From: VXRD01 sp965242535
GTDB lineage: Bacteria > Latescibacterota > UBA2968
Direction: 5' to 3'
Assembly (NCBI GenBank): GCA_965242535.1
Contig: OZ251458.1
Span: 1,860,001-1,924,000 of the forward strand
DNA: 64,000 nt
Position 1 is the first letter of the stretch. Every line of letters begins with the position of its first letter. The position numbers and the translations under genes are program-made. This document shows positions 8,509-16,770 of this stretch, in pieces. Under the pieces are notes generated by a model. The model made no database searches, was not told the DNA's origin, and saw only the letters and a list, made by a program, of their open reading frames with translations.

Positions 8509-8937
8509 TCATGTCTCGATTGGGCCGGGGGCTGACCACTCCAAAAGACGAGGGCGGTGTACAACTGCGACTTGGGTGATATCGTGGGCTTGTCCCGGGA
8601 GGAGTCGAAACCGAAGCGGGATGCCGTGGGCATCGGTGCAGATATGGACTTTGGCGCTGAACCCGCCCCGGCTCCATCGGGATCACAGGTAAAATGCGCG
8701 TGCATGCGCTCCCAACACCCCGTGCTGACACCAGCGGGCAAAGCGTTTATAGACCGAATTCCACTTTCCATTATGCCTCGGGTAACGGGCGCCATTGCCC
8801 CCCGAGCGCATCACCCACATAACCGCTTCAATGAATCGTTTGCAGGCGGCTTCCTACCCGACATAGACGCGAGGGCTTTCTCGAATAAAAGCGAGAATTT
8901 TAGGCCACTGTTTTGAAGATAGGGTCAGTTTGCACAT
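8509..8937 (-). pseudogene. Decayed IS5-family transposase
   Basis: Read on the minus strand it begins MCKLTLSSKQWPKIL and continues FIEAVMWVMRSGG, KWNSVYKRFARWCQHGV, then GGFSAKVHICTDAHGIPLRF and LPGQAHDITQ, the conserved order of IS5-type DDE transposases. There are at least two in-frame stops and an internal deletion that removes the first catalytic Asp region. No terminal inverted repeats are evident. It is a dead remnant between two plus-strand genes. Confidence 0.8.
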
Positions 8938-9173
8938 ACGCACAAAATAACAAATAGATCTCAAATGTCAACACGGCCTAATCCACCTTTCGCTTTTTCA
9001 GATGGCCCCAGGATCTACGCCTCTGTCCCCCCTACGCATGGCACTTTGCCCGACGCTCGCCTTTCATCCGCGACAATTTGCTGCGAGGCGAAAACAACCG
9101 CAGATGGACATAGCGGAGGCGGGGTGGCGAGGGGTAATCCGCGCAATCCGCGATCGCCTTTGGAGAATCGACG

Positions 9174-11228
9174 ATGATAAAATTGTGGCTCGGTCTGTTG
9201 GGGGTGTTTGCCGGCTTGGTGCTTTTGGTGCAGGCGATGGGTTATATCACCTATTCCCTGTCGCCGCGCGACCCGGTCGCCATACGGCGGGCATCGGAAT
9301 TTGAGGCTGTGATGGGCGATCTCATGCACGCGCCCGAAGAGGGCATCGCGCCCATGGCGCGGGGCGAAATTCCCAACCGCCATCCCAAAGCAGAAGGCGC
9401 GGTGCATCGGGTAGGTGAATGGTCCGGCGGGCGATTTGGCGAGGCCCCCATGCTCGCGGAACGGGTGCGCGAGGGCCGCTTGCCTCCGGTGTCAAAACGC
9501 CTGCCCGAAAACCCCTTGGTCATCATCCCTCCGCAACAAAACGGGCCGTATGGCGGAACGTGGGCGCGCTTTGCCACAGGGCCGCGCGACGTGGGCATTG
9601 TCGAAGCCCGATTTGCGTATGAAGGCCTGGTGCGCTGGGATGCAATGGGGCAGCGCGTGATCCCCAATCTGGCCGTGCGGTGGGAAATCGCCGATGGCGG
9701 TCGCAGCTTTACATTCTATTTGCGAAAAGGGGTCAGGTGGTCAGACGGGCATCCCTTCACGGTTGACGATTTGCTGTTTTGGTATGAGGACGTGTTGCAA
9801 AATGAGGAACTCACCCCCGTGGTGCCCCGAGATTTTAAGCGACGGGGACGGGTGATGGGATTGGAGAAAATCGATCCCTATACGGTGCGATTCACCTTTC
9901 TCGAGCCCAATGGGTTGTTCCTCAAGAAACTAGCATCCGGACGCGGGTATGAGATGTTGCGCTATCCCGGCCATTATCTGAAACAATTTCATCCGCGATA
10001 CACCGCGTTGGCAACGCTCGAGGCCATGACCGAAGCGGCGGGCTTTGAGTTGTGGAAACAGCTTTTTGAAGACATGCGCGATTGGCGCAACCCGGAGATT
10101 CCGCGGTTGTGGCCGTGGATCGTGGTCGCGCCGCCGCCTGCGCGCCCTGCGGTGCTAGAGCGCAACCCCTATTATTGGAAAGTCGATCCGGATGGGAATC
10201 AACTGCCCTATATCGACCACATGACCTTTGAAATTTTCGACGCCGAGACCATCAACCTCAAGGCGATCAACGGCGAAATGGGCATGCAGGGCCGGCATCT
10301 CCAGTTCCAAAATTACCCCCTGTTCATGGAGGGCCGCAAAAAGGGGGACTATCGGATCGTGCATTGGATCAATGGATCGGCAGGCGCGAATATCTTGGCG
10401 TTGAATTTGAACCACCGCGATCCCGTGCTCAAAAAAATAATCGGCGATCACCGCTTTCGAAAAGCCCTGTCGCACGCGCTCAACCGCGGGGAATTAAACG
10501 AGGCGGATTACTTTGGAATCGGCAAACCCCGGCAGGTGTGCCCGCCGCCCTCGTCGCCGTTTTACGATGCGGAGTACGAACGCGCCTATACCGAATACGA
10601 CCCGGACCGCGCGAGCGAATTGCTCGATCAGATGGGCCTCGCGCGCAGAGAAGATGGCCTGCGATTGCGCCCCGATGGCGCGCCGATCAAACTCTATATC
10701 GAAACGACATCGCTGAACAATCGCATTTTGGAACTCGTGGCGAGTTATTGGACGGCGGTGGGCGTGCAGACCGAAGTCAAGGAAGAAGCGCGGCAGTTGT
10801 TTTACGAGCGCAAAAAGGGATTGTTGCACGATGTGGGCGTGTGGGGCGGCGCAGATGAGCAAATCGCGGTTTTGGACCCGCGCTGGCTCATTCCATTTAG
10901 CGATGAATCGGTACACGCGGTGGATTACGCACGGTGGTACCGCACGGAAAAAAAACGCGGCGAAGAACCCCCAAAAGATATGCGGCGGTGCATCGAACTG
11001 TTTTGGCAAATCGAAAAAACCATCGACGAAGCCGAACAGATTCGGCTGATGAAGGAAATCATCGCCTTGAACCGCAAGAACCTGTGGGTCATCGGCACGG
11101 TGGGCGCGTTGCCCTCGTTTTTTTTGGTCAAAAATTCATTTCGCAACGTGCCCGAAGTCGCCATGTCCGGGTGGGCATTCCGCACGCCCGGCAACACGGC
11201 GGTCGAGTGTTACGCGATTGGGGAATGA
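9174..11228 (+). CDS. ABC transporter substrate-binding protein, family 5 (oligopeptide type)
   Basis: The 684-aa protein is longer than typical family-5 binding proteins (about 530-600 aa). A single N-terminal hydrophobic segment (residues about 3-28) acts as an uncleaved anchor or signal. The SBP_bac_5 fold follows, shown by RFAYEGLVRWDAMGQ, LRKGVRWSDGHPFTVDDL, the hinge region FRKALSHALNR and the repeated peptide-pocket strands to PGNTAVECYAIGE. It would capture peptides or other oligomers outside the cytoplasmic membrane. No permease or ATPase genes are adjacent, so it is an orphan. The 236 bp upstream contain no recognisable gene. Confidence 0.85.
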   Translation: MIKLWLGLLGVFAGLVLLVQAMGYITYSLSPRDPVAIRRASEFEAVMGDLMHAPEEGIAPMARGEIPNRHPKAEGAVHRVGEWSGGRFGEAPMLAERVREGRLPPVSKRLPENPLVIIPPQQNGPYGGTWARFATGPRDVGIVEARFAYEGLVRWDAMGQRVIPNLAVRWEIADGGRSFTFYLRKGVRWSDGHPFTVDDLLFWYEDVLQNEELTPVVPRDFKRRGRVMGLEKIDPYTVRFTFLEPNGLFLKKLASGRGYEMLRYPGHYLKQFHPRYTALATLEAMTEAAGFELWKQLFEDMRDWRNPEIPRLWPWIVVAPPPARPAVLERNPYYWKVDPDGNQLPYIDHMTFEIFDAETINLKAINGEMGMQGRHLQFQNYPLFMEGRKKGDYRIVHWINGSAGANILALNLNHRDPVLKKIIGDHRFRKALSHALNRGELNEADYFGIGKPRQVCPPPSSPFYDAEYERAYTEYDPDRASELLDQMGLARREDGLRLRPDGAPIKLYIETTSLNNRILELVASYWTAVGVQTEVKEEARQLFYERKKGLLHDVGVWGGADEQIAVLDPRWLIPFSDESVHAVDYARWYRTEKKRGEEPPKDMRRCIELFWQIEKTIDEAEQIRLMKEIIALNRKNLWVIGTVGALPSFFLVKNSFRNVPEVAMSGWAFRTPGNTAVECYAIGE

Positions 11229-11304
11229 GGGACGCGATCCGCGATCGTTTTTCGACAGATCTCGATGGACATGCTATGGATTCCGCCATTTCGCCGTTTT
11301 TTCC

Positions 11305-11349
11305 TTGACATATTCCACTTGGGTTGCGTAAGTTGTTTCATCTGAAACA
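11305..11349 (+). promoter_or_regulatory. Promoter with overlapping palindromic operator upstream of ilvH
   Basis: TTGACA (11305-11310) and TAAGTT (11329-11334) are 18 bp apart. Directly after the -10 comes a perfect palindrome, TGTTTCA-TC-TGAAACA (11334-11349), placed where a repressor would cover the transcription start. It lies 300 bp upstream of the branched-chain amino-acid genes. Confidence 0.5.
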
Positions 11350-11350
11350 G

Positions 11351-11536
11351 ATGATCGCGACCATCCCCGAGTTTCCCGCCATGCGCTCTATTCCCACATT
11401 GCCGATTTCCACCCTGCGAAGCGGTGGACAACTGCGACAGCAGGTCATCCGCATTTCGCGCCTTTCCCATACAGGTCGCGTGCGTCTGCACCCGATCCTC
11501 ATCGCGGGCCTTTCCCTCGCCCTTCTCGTTGCCTAA
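11351..11536 (+). CDS. Possible leader peptide for the ilvH-leuA operon
   Basis: The 61-codon ORF starts one base after the operator palindrome and ends at 11536, about 100 nt before ilvH. Its C-terminus, HPILIAGLSLALLVA, has 8 Ile/Leu/Val among 14 residues after the His, as expected of a branched-chain attenuation peptide. A 7-bp stem follows (GACAACG at 11563 with CGTTGTC at 11606) near the ilvH start. No good ribosome binding site and no poly-T terminator are seen, so the call is tentative. Confidence 0.35.
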   Translation: MIATIPEFPAMRSIPTLPISTLRSGGQLRQQVIRISRLSHTGRVRLHPILIAGLSLALLVA

Positions 11537-11637
11537 GCGCGGGATCCTTTCCCCACTTTCACGACAACGCCACAACAGGACGGAGCCTTTGATCGATTCA
11601 CGGGCCGTTGTCACCTCATGTATTCGGGAAAATTCTC

Positions 11638-12129
11638 ATGACTCAAAAACACACGATTTGCGCGCTGGTCGAAAACCACTTTGGCGTCTTGTGCCGCGTG
11701 GCGGGGCTTTTCTCCAGCCGCGGGTTCAACATCGACAGCTTGTCCGTCGGCGAGACAGAAGACCCGAGCATCTCGCGCATGACCATTGTCGTCGGCGGAG
11801 ACGACAGCGTGCTCGAGCAGGTGGTCAAGCAATTGGACCGCCTCATCGACGTCATCCGCGTGATCGACATCACGCAGGGGCAATTTGTCGAACGCGAACT
11901 CGTGCTCGTCAAAGTCAAGGCCGACACAGCCACGCGCGCAGAGATCATTCAAATAGCCGAAGTGTTCCGCGCAAATATCGTGGATGTCAGCACGCATTCC
12001 ATAACCATTGAAGTCACGGGCCGCTACGATAAAATTCAAGCCATCATCGGCATGCTCCGTTCTTTTGGCATTGAAGAAATCGCGCGTACGGGCACGGTGG
12101 CCCTGTTGCGGGACTCCGCACTCCAATAA
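11638..12129 (+). CDS. ilvH: Acetolactate synthase small (regulatory) subunit
   Basis: The 163-aa protein is normal length for IlvH, which binds valine through its ACT domain and activates the catalytic subunit IlvB in the first common step of isoleucine and valine synthesis. The ACT signature is clear: VENHFGVLCRVAGLFSSRGF, then SLSVGETEDPSISRMTIVV. The ATG at 11638 gives the standard family N-terminus MTQKHTICAL; a TTG 30 bp upstream is less likely. IlvB is not encoded in the window, although ilvB-ilvH is the usual order. leuA follows after 142 bp. Confidence 0.93.
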   Translation: MTQKHTICALVENHFGVLCRVAGLFSSRGFNIDSLSVGETEDPSISRMTIVVGGDDSVLEQVVKQLDRLIDVIRVIDITQGQFVERELVLVKVKADTATRAEIIQIAEVFRANIVDVSTHSITIEVTGRYDKIQAIIGMLRSFGIEEIARTGTVALLRDSALQ

Positions 12130-12158
12130 CGCCAGTGAAAAAAAAGGGGGTGATGCAG

Positions 12159-12260
12159 ATGGATGCCGACCTCGGCGACCTCGATCTCGATCTCATTTGG
12201 CAGGTGGAAAAGACAGCCAGACCCGTTCCGTCTGCCCGTTCACCTCTGTCTGGCGCGTAA
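12159..12260 (+). CDS. Small ORF with strong SD, possible leucine leader peptide
   Basis: The sequence AAGGGGGTGATGC before the ATG at 12159 closely resembles a full anti-SD complement, at 8-nt spacing. The 33-residue product begins MDADLGDLDLDLIWQVEK and is rich in Leu (CTC) and Asp. Near its end two alternative stems are possible: CAGAC/GTCTG close together, or GCCAGAC with a distant GTCTGGC (about 12219 and 12247). This is an attenuator-like layout just before leuA. Function is inferred; it could also be a minor overlapping peptide. Confidence 0.4.
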   Translation: MDADLGDLDLDLIWQVEKTARPVPSARSPLSGA

Positions 12261-12271
12261 AGGGAATCACC

Positions 12272-13822
12272 ATGGACAAAAACGACGACCGCGTCATTAT
12301 TTTTGACACCACTTTGCGAGATGCCGAACAAACCCCAGGCGCCTCGCTCACCGTGCGCGAAAAACTCGAAATCGCGCGCCAACTCGCCCGCCTCAATGTC
12401 GATGTGATCGAGGCCGGGTTCCCCATTTCATCCGATCAGGACTTCGAGGCCGTGCGGCGCATTGCCCACGAGGTCGAAGGCCCTGTGGTGTGCGGCCTGT
12501 CCCGCGCCATTTTCAAAGACATCGACCGCGCGGGCGAAGCCTTGAAAGGCGCGCCCAACCCGCGCATTCACACGTTTATCGGCACATCGCCTCGGCACAT
12601 CGCCATGGTGGGAAAAACTCCGGATCAAGTCCGGCAGATGGCCGTGGATGCGGTCGCGCGGGCCAAGTGGCATTGCGAGGACGTGGAATTTTCTCCGATG
12701 GACGCGGCGCGCACAGAGCCGCGCTATCTCCTCGAGGTGATCGAAGCCACCATCGACGCGGGCGCGACCACCATCAACATCCCAGACACGGTGGGCTATG
12801 CCGTGCCCGATCAATTCGGCGCGATCATCCGCAATATCTGCGACCGCGTGCCCAACATCCATCGCGCAGTCGTCAGCGTCCACTGCCATGACGATTTGGG
12901 CATGGCGACCATCAACGCGCTCGAATCCCTCAAAAACGGCGCGCGCCAAGTCGAATGCACCGTCAATGGCTTGGGCGAACGCGCGGGCAATACGTCGCTC
13001 GAGGAAGTGGTGATGGCCCTCAAAACGCGCGGGGATTTCTTCGCGTTTTACACGGCGATCGAAACGCGCGAAATCGCCAACACGAGCCGCTTGGTCAGCC
13101 GCTTGATGGGTATTGTCGTCCCGCCCAACAAACCGATTGTGGGGGCCAACGCATTTGCACACAGCTCGGGCATCCACCAAGACGGCGTGCTCAAAGACCG
13201 CGAAAATTTTGAAATCATCGATCCCAAATCCGTGGGGTGGGACGAATCGAGCATCGTGCTCACCGCGCGCTCGGGGCGACACGCCTTGCGCCATCGCTTG
13301 GAGGAGCTCGGCTTTCATCTCGATCAGCGGGAATTGAACATCGCGTACGAGCGGTTCGTCAAAGTGGCCGACAAAAAGAAAGAGGTCTATGACGAAGACC
13401 TCAGGGCCATTGTGGAAGACGAAATCCGCGATTTTCCCACGCGATTCGCGCTCGACTATTTGCACACGGTCAGCGGCACGGGCACCGTGCCCTCCGCGAC
13501 GGTTCGCATCGGCATAGACGGCGAACGCCACGTTCAGGAATCCGCTTGGGGCGATGGGCCCGTAGATGCCGCCTATCGCGCCATCAAGAAAGCGACCGAC
13601 AACGCGGATACCAAAGTCGAGGACTACACCATTCGCGGCGTGACCGGCGGCGCAGAAGCCATGGGCGAGGTCACGGTCAATGTGTCGTGCCACGGGCGCG
13701 TAACCCGAGGGCGCGGCGCGTCGACCGACATCATCGAAGCCAGCGTCAAAGCCTTCCTCGACGCGCTCAACCGCCTGGCCCTCCAACAAACCCCCCACAA
13801 AGAGCGCGAGCCGACCGTGTGA
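12272..13822 (+). CDS. leuA: 2-isopropylmalate synthase
   Basis: The 516-aa LeuA condenses acetyl-CoA with 2-oxoisovalerate, the first committed step of leucine synthesis. The catalytic HMGL barrel shows FDTTLRDAEQTPG, VEFSPMDAAR, the metal His pair in VHCHDDLGMAT and the Asn in ERAGNTS. The C-terminal leucine-sensing domain (about residues 390-500) is intact, so feedback inhibition is likely. The start at 12272 follows AAAGGGA and gives the usual N-terminus; an in-frame extension upstream is rejected. leuC lies 567 bp downstream, separated by R1 copy 1. Confidence 0.95.
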   Translation: MDKNDDRVIIFDTTLRDAEQTPGASLTVREKLEIARQLARLNVDVIEAGFPISSDQDFEAVRRIAHEVEGPVVCGLSRAIFKDIDRAGEALKGAPNPRIHTFIGTSPRHIAMVGKTPDQVRQMAVDAVARAKWHCEDVEFSPMDAARTEPRYLLEVIEATIDAGATTINIPDTVGYAVPDQFGAIIRNICDRVPNIHRAVVSVHCHDDLGMATINALESLKNGARQVECTVNGLGERAGNTSLEEVVMALKTRGDFFAFYTAIETREIANTSRLVSRLMGIVVPPNKPIVGANAFAHSSGIHQDGVLKDRENFEIIDPKSVGWDESSIVLTARSGRHALRHRLEELGFHLDQRELNIAYERFVKVADKKKEVYDEDLRAIVEDEIRDFPTRFALDYLHTVSGTGTVPSATVRIGIDGERHVQESAWGDGPVDAAYRAIKKATDNADTKVEDYTIRGVTGGAEAMGEVTVNVSCHGRVTRGRGASTDIIEASVKAFLDALNRLALQQTPHKEREPTV

Positions 13823-13864
13823 TGCGAGAATCGGAGCGAGGGTCTCAGGGACAGGCCCTCGTGC

Positions 13865-14299
13865 CCATTTGTACCAACTCATTCATTATCGGGATCGCTT
13901 TGCCGTTCTACCGTCCTTCAGAGAAGCTATCGCCAACTGTGCCATCCCAAAAGTCCATCAAACAAAGCCATCGGGCACAGCGCGCAAGTCCGTCTCGCAA
14001 CGCACTTCTGTTTTGCAACCCACCTTGCAGGCTCGCGCATGTCGTATTGTTACAAAAGCGATTTGCGCTGTGCCTAGCCCCTCGGCGCATGAGAGCGGCA
14101 TTTTTTGCCTACTTTTTTTTGCTGTTGAAAAAAAGTAGGTCGCCGCACGCCGTAGGCACAGGCGTAGCCAACGCATCGAAGGCAACTCACGCTGTGATAG
14201 GGTCAAACGCTTTAGAAAAGCGAGCCACGTCGGTGCAGATGAGTGCGGATCAACATTTCGTATCATTTAATCTACGGAGTATTTAGTTGGTACAAATGG
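13865..14299. repeat. R1 dispersed repeat, copy 1 (between leuA and leuC)
   Basis: This 435-bp element is bounded by a perfect 15-bp inverted repeat, CCATTTGTACCAACT. The body carries the R1 hallmark, a hairpin of CCTACTTTTTTT and AAAAAAAGTAGG around a short loop near 14108-14140. One inner end reads ATTTAATCTACGGAGTATTT. Translations of it are meaningless. It separates leuA from leuC inside what would otherwise be a leucine operon. Confidence 0.85.
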
Positions 14300-14389
14300 C
14301 CCCCGTGCCTGTCCTCGCACCCGGCGGTCGATCTCCACCCAACAACACCAGCCATCCAACCCATACGGATTTTCACAAAAGAGGCCATC

Positions 14390-15787
14390 ATGGGTCAAAG
14401 TTTATTTCAAAAAGTTTGGGACGCGCATGCGGTGCGGACCCTGCCGTCGGGGCAAACGCAGTTGTTCATCGGCTTGCACCTCGTCCACGAAGTCACCAGC
14501 CCGCAGGCGTTTGAAATGTTGCGGGAACGCAATTTGGGCATCGCGTATCCAGAACGCACCTTCGCCACGGTCGATCACATCGTGCCCACGCGCGAACGCG
14601 CCCGGCCCTTTGCCGACGAAATGGCCGAGCAAATGATGATCGCCGTCGAGGAAAATGCCGCGGAATTTGGCATTCCCCTGTTCGATCTCGACGACGAACG
14701 ACAGGGCATCGTCCACGTCATCGGCCCGGAATTGGGCCTCACGCAACCGGGCATGACCATTGCCTGCGGCGACAGCCACACCGCCACGCACGGCGCGTTT
14801 GGCGCGATGGCATTTGGCATTGGCACGTCGCAAGTGCGCGACGTCCTCGCGACGCAGTGCTTGGCGATGGACCCGCTCAAAGTCCGCCGCATCGAAGTGA
14901 GCGGTACCTTAGGCGAGGGCGTGTACGCCAAAGATGTCATTCTCAACATCATCCGCAACCTCGGCGTCAAAGGCGGTGCCGGCTATGCGTATGAATACGC
15001 CGGTAGCGCGATTGAGGGCATGGACATGGAAGCGCGCATGTCCGTGTGCAACATGTCGATTGAGGGCGGCGCGCGCGCGGGTTATGTCAATCCCGACCAG
15101 ACGACGTATCGCTACTTGCAAGGCCGCGCGTACGCGCCTTCGGGCGAGGCGTTCGCTCGCGCGGTTTCGTGGTGGCGTTCGCTCGCGTCCGACCCGGATG
15201 CCGATTACGATGACGTCTATCGCCTCGACGGCTCGGCCCTCGAACCCACCGTGACGTGGGGGATCACGCCTGGGCAAGCGCGCTTTGTATCGGAAAAAGT
15301 GCCCGCCCTGACAGACCTGCCCGACGACGAGCGCGATGTCGCCGCCGAAGCGTACGACTACATGGACTTAAAACCGGGCACCGCTATATCCGGCATTCCC
15401 ATCGACGTGGCATTTGTGGGGTCGTGTACCAACAGCCGCATTTCCGACCTGCGAGAAGCCGCCCGCGTCGTCAAGGGCCACCGCGTCGCCCAGGGCGTCA
15501 AGGCCCTGGTCGTGCCGGGGTCCAAATCCGTTCTCAAGGCCGCCGAGGCCGAGGGCTTGCACCGGGTTTTTGAAGACGCGGGCTTTGAATGGCGCGGCGC
15601 GGGTTGCTCCATGTGTTTGGCGATGAACCCCGACAAATTGCAGGGCCGCGAAGTTTGCGCCTCGTCGAGCAACCGCAATTTCAAAGGGCGCCAAGGCAGC
15701 CCGACGGGCCGCACGCTTTTGATGAGCCCGGCCATGGTGGCCGCCGCCGCCGTCGCAGGCGAAGTCATCGACGTGCGGAGGATGTAA
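14390..15787 (+). CDS. leuC: 3-isopropylmalate dehydratase large subunit
   Basis: The 465-aa LeuC with LeuD isomerises 2- to 3-isopropylmalate, and also serves the citramalate route. The three [4Fe-4S] cysteines are visible in VGSCTNSR and GAGCSMCLAMN. Also present are ACGDSHTATHGAFGA and the C-terminal SSSNRNFKGRQG. AGAGG sits five bases before the ATG at 14390. leuD starts 105 bp downstream. Confidence 0.95.
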   Translation: MGQSLFQKVWDAHAVRTLPSGQTQLFIGLHLVHEVTSPQAFEMLRERNLGIAYPERTFATVDHIVPTRERARPFADEMAEQMMIAVEENAAEFGIPLFDLDDERQGIVHVIGPELGLTQPGMTIACGDSHTATHGAFGAMAFGIGTSQVRDVLATQCLAMDPLKVRRIEVSGTLGEGVYAKDVILNIIRNLGVKGGAGYAYEYAGSAIEGMDMEARMSVCNMSIEGGARAGYVNPDQTTYRYLQGRAYAPSGEAFARAVSWWRSLASDPDADYDDVYRLDGSALEPTVTWGITPGQARFVSEKVPALTDLPDDERDVAAEAYDYMDLKPGTAISGIPIDVAFVGSCTNSRISDLREAARVVKGHRVAQGVKALVVPGSKSVLKAAEAEGLHRVFEDAGFEWRGAGCSMCLAMNPDKLQGREVCASSSNRNFKGRQGSPTGRTLLMSPAMVAAAAVAGEVIDVRRM

Positions 15788-15892
15788 GGCGAATCAGTGG
15801 AATTATCCGCGCCGATCCGCGATCCAGACCAAGGTAGGGGTGATGCCGCCGCGCTCGCCTGTGTGAAATTCGATCATCGAGAGAGGACATTC

Positions 15893-16486
15893 ATGAATTT
15901 ATCCGTGATCCAAAATGTGACGGGCCGCGCGATTGCGGTTCGGGGGAATGACATCGACACGGACCGCATTATCCCCGCGCGCTATCTCCGCGCCATTACA
16001 TTTGACGGCTTGGGCAAACACGCATTTGAAGACGACCGCAAATCGAATCCCGATCACCCGTTTGACGATCCGGCCTATCGGGGCGCGGCGATCCTCGTCG
16101 TCAATGCCAATTTCGGTTGCGGTTCATCTCGAGAACACGCGCCCCAAGCCCTGATGCGCTGGGGGATTCGGGCCGTTGTCGGCGAATCGTTTGCGGAAAT
16201 TTTTCTCGGCAACTGCACGGCGATGGGCATGCCTTGTCTGACCGCATCAACCGAAGATATCGCGAGAATACAAGATGCGATTGGCGCGCATCCCCAGCGG
16301 GAAATGGCGGTCGATCTCCAAAAGAAAAAATTGACATGGGGCGATGTGGAAGTCGATCTGCAAATCGCGGAAAGCAACCGCCTGCAACTCATCGAAGGCG
16401 CGTGGGACGCAACGGGCATGTTGCTCGAAGCCCGAGCCGCCACCCGATCCGTCGCCGATAAATTGCCGTATATCGCGGGCTTTTAG
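15893..16486 (+). CDS. leuD: 3-isopropylmalate dehydratase small subunit
   Basis: The 197-aa LeuD is the swivel-domain partner of LeuC. Signature stretches include GNDIDTDRIIPARYL, NFGCGSSREHAPQAL and the substrate-binding loop region around FGCGSSRE. GAGAGGA precedes the ATG at 15893. It ends the leu cluster. cimA follows after 284 bp containing R3 sequences. Confidence 0.95.
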   Translation: MNLSVIQNVTGRAIAVRGNDIDTDRIIPARYLRAITFDGLGKHAFEDDRKSNPDHPFDDPAYRGAAILVVNANFGCGSSREHAPQALMRWGIRAVVGESFAEIFLGNCTAMGMPCLTASTEDIARIQDAIGAHPQREMAVDLQKKKLTWGDVEVDLQIAESNRLQLIEGAWDATGMLLEARAATRSVADKLPYIAGF

Positions 16487-16770
16487 CCCTATCCCCCTCG
16501 TATCTTTGGGCGAGCGCGACGGTTGGGAATTGCGAATTGGGAAAGGCATCCTCCCCGCCGCCGGTTGTACCCCGCTCGTGGCTAAACTTCCATCTTGTAT
16601 CTTTGACCGAGCACGGGGGCATCGCCTTTTTGTGTTTTTGTGCCTTTGAACTGGCGGTGCCAGTTGTACCCCGCTCGTGGCTAATCCCCATCTTCCTACA
16701 AAGAAGGGCGAAGAACGTCTCCCCGTCTCGGAGAGGAACCGGGGGAGGCGCACCTCATTGGGAAAATCAC
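16487..16770. repeat. leuD-cimA intergenic region with R3 palindrome
   Basis: No gene is seen. It holds a partial R3 tail at 16563-16583 and a full R3 at 16648-16681 (arms AACTGGC/GCCAGTT, tail GTACCCCGCTCGTG). The stretch just before cimA is G/C-rich with a CGTCTCCCCGTC pyrimidine motif. GGGA precedes the cimA ATG. Confidence 0.7.

Noticed and set aside
14100..14145. R1 central hairpin as an intrinsic terminator
   Set aside because: The T-run lies inside the stem rather than after it, so it does not match a rho-independent terminator, although transcription pausing is possible.
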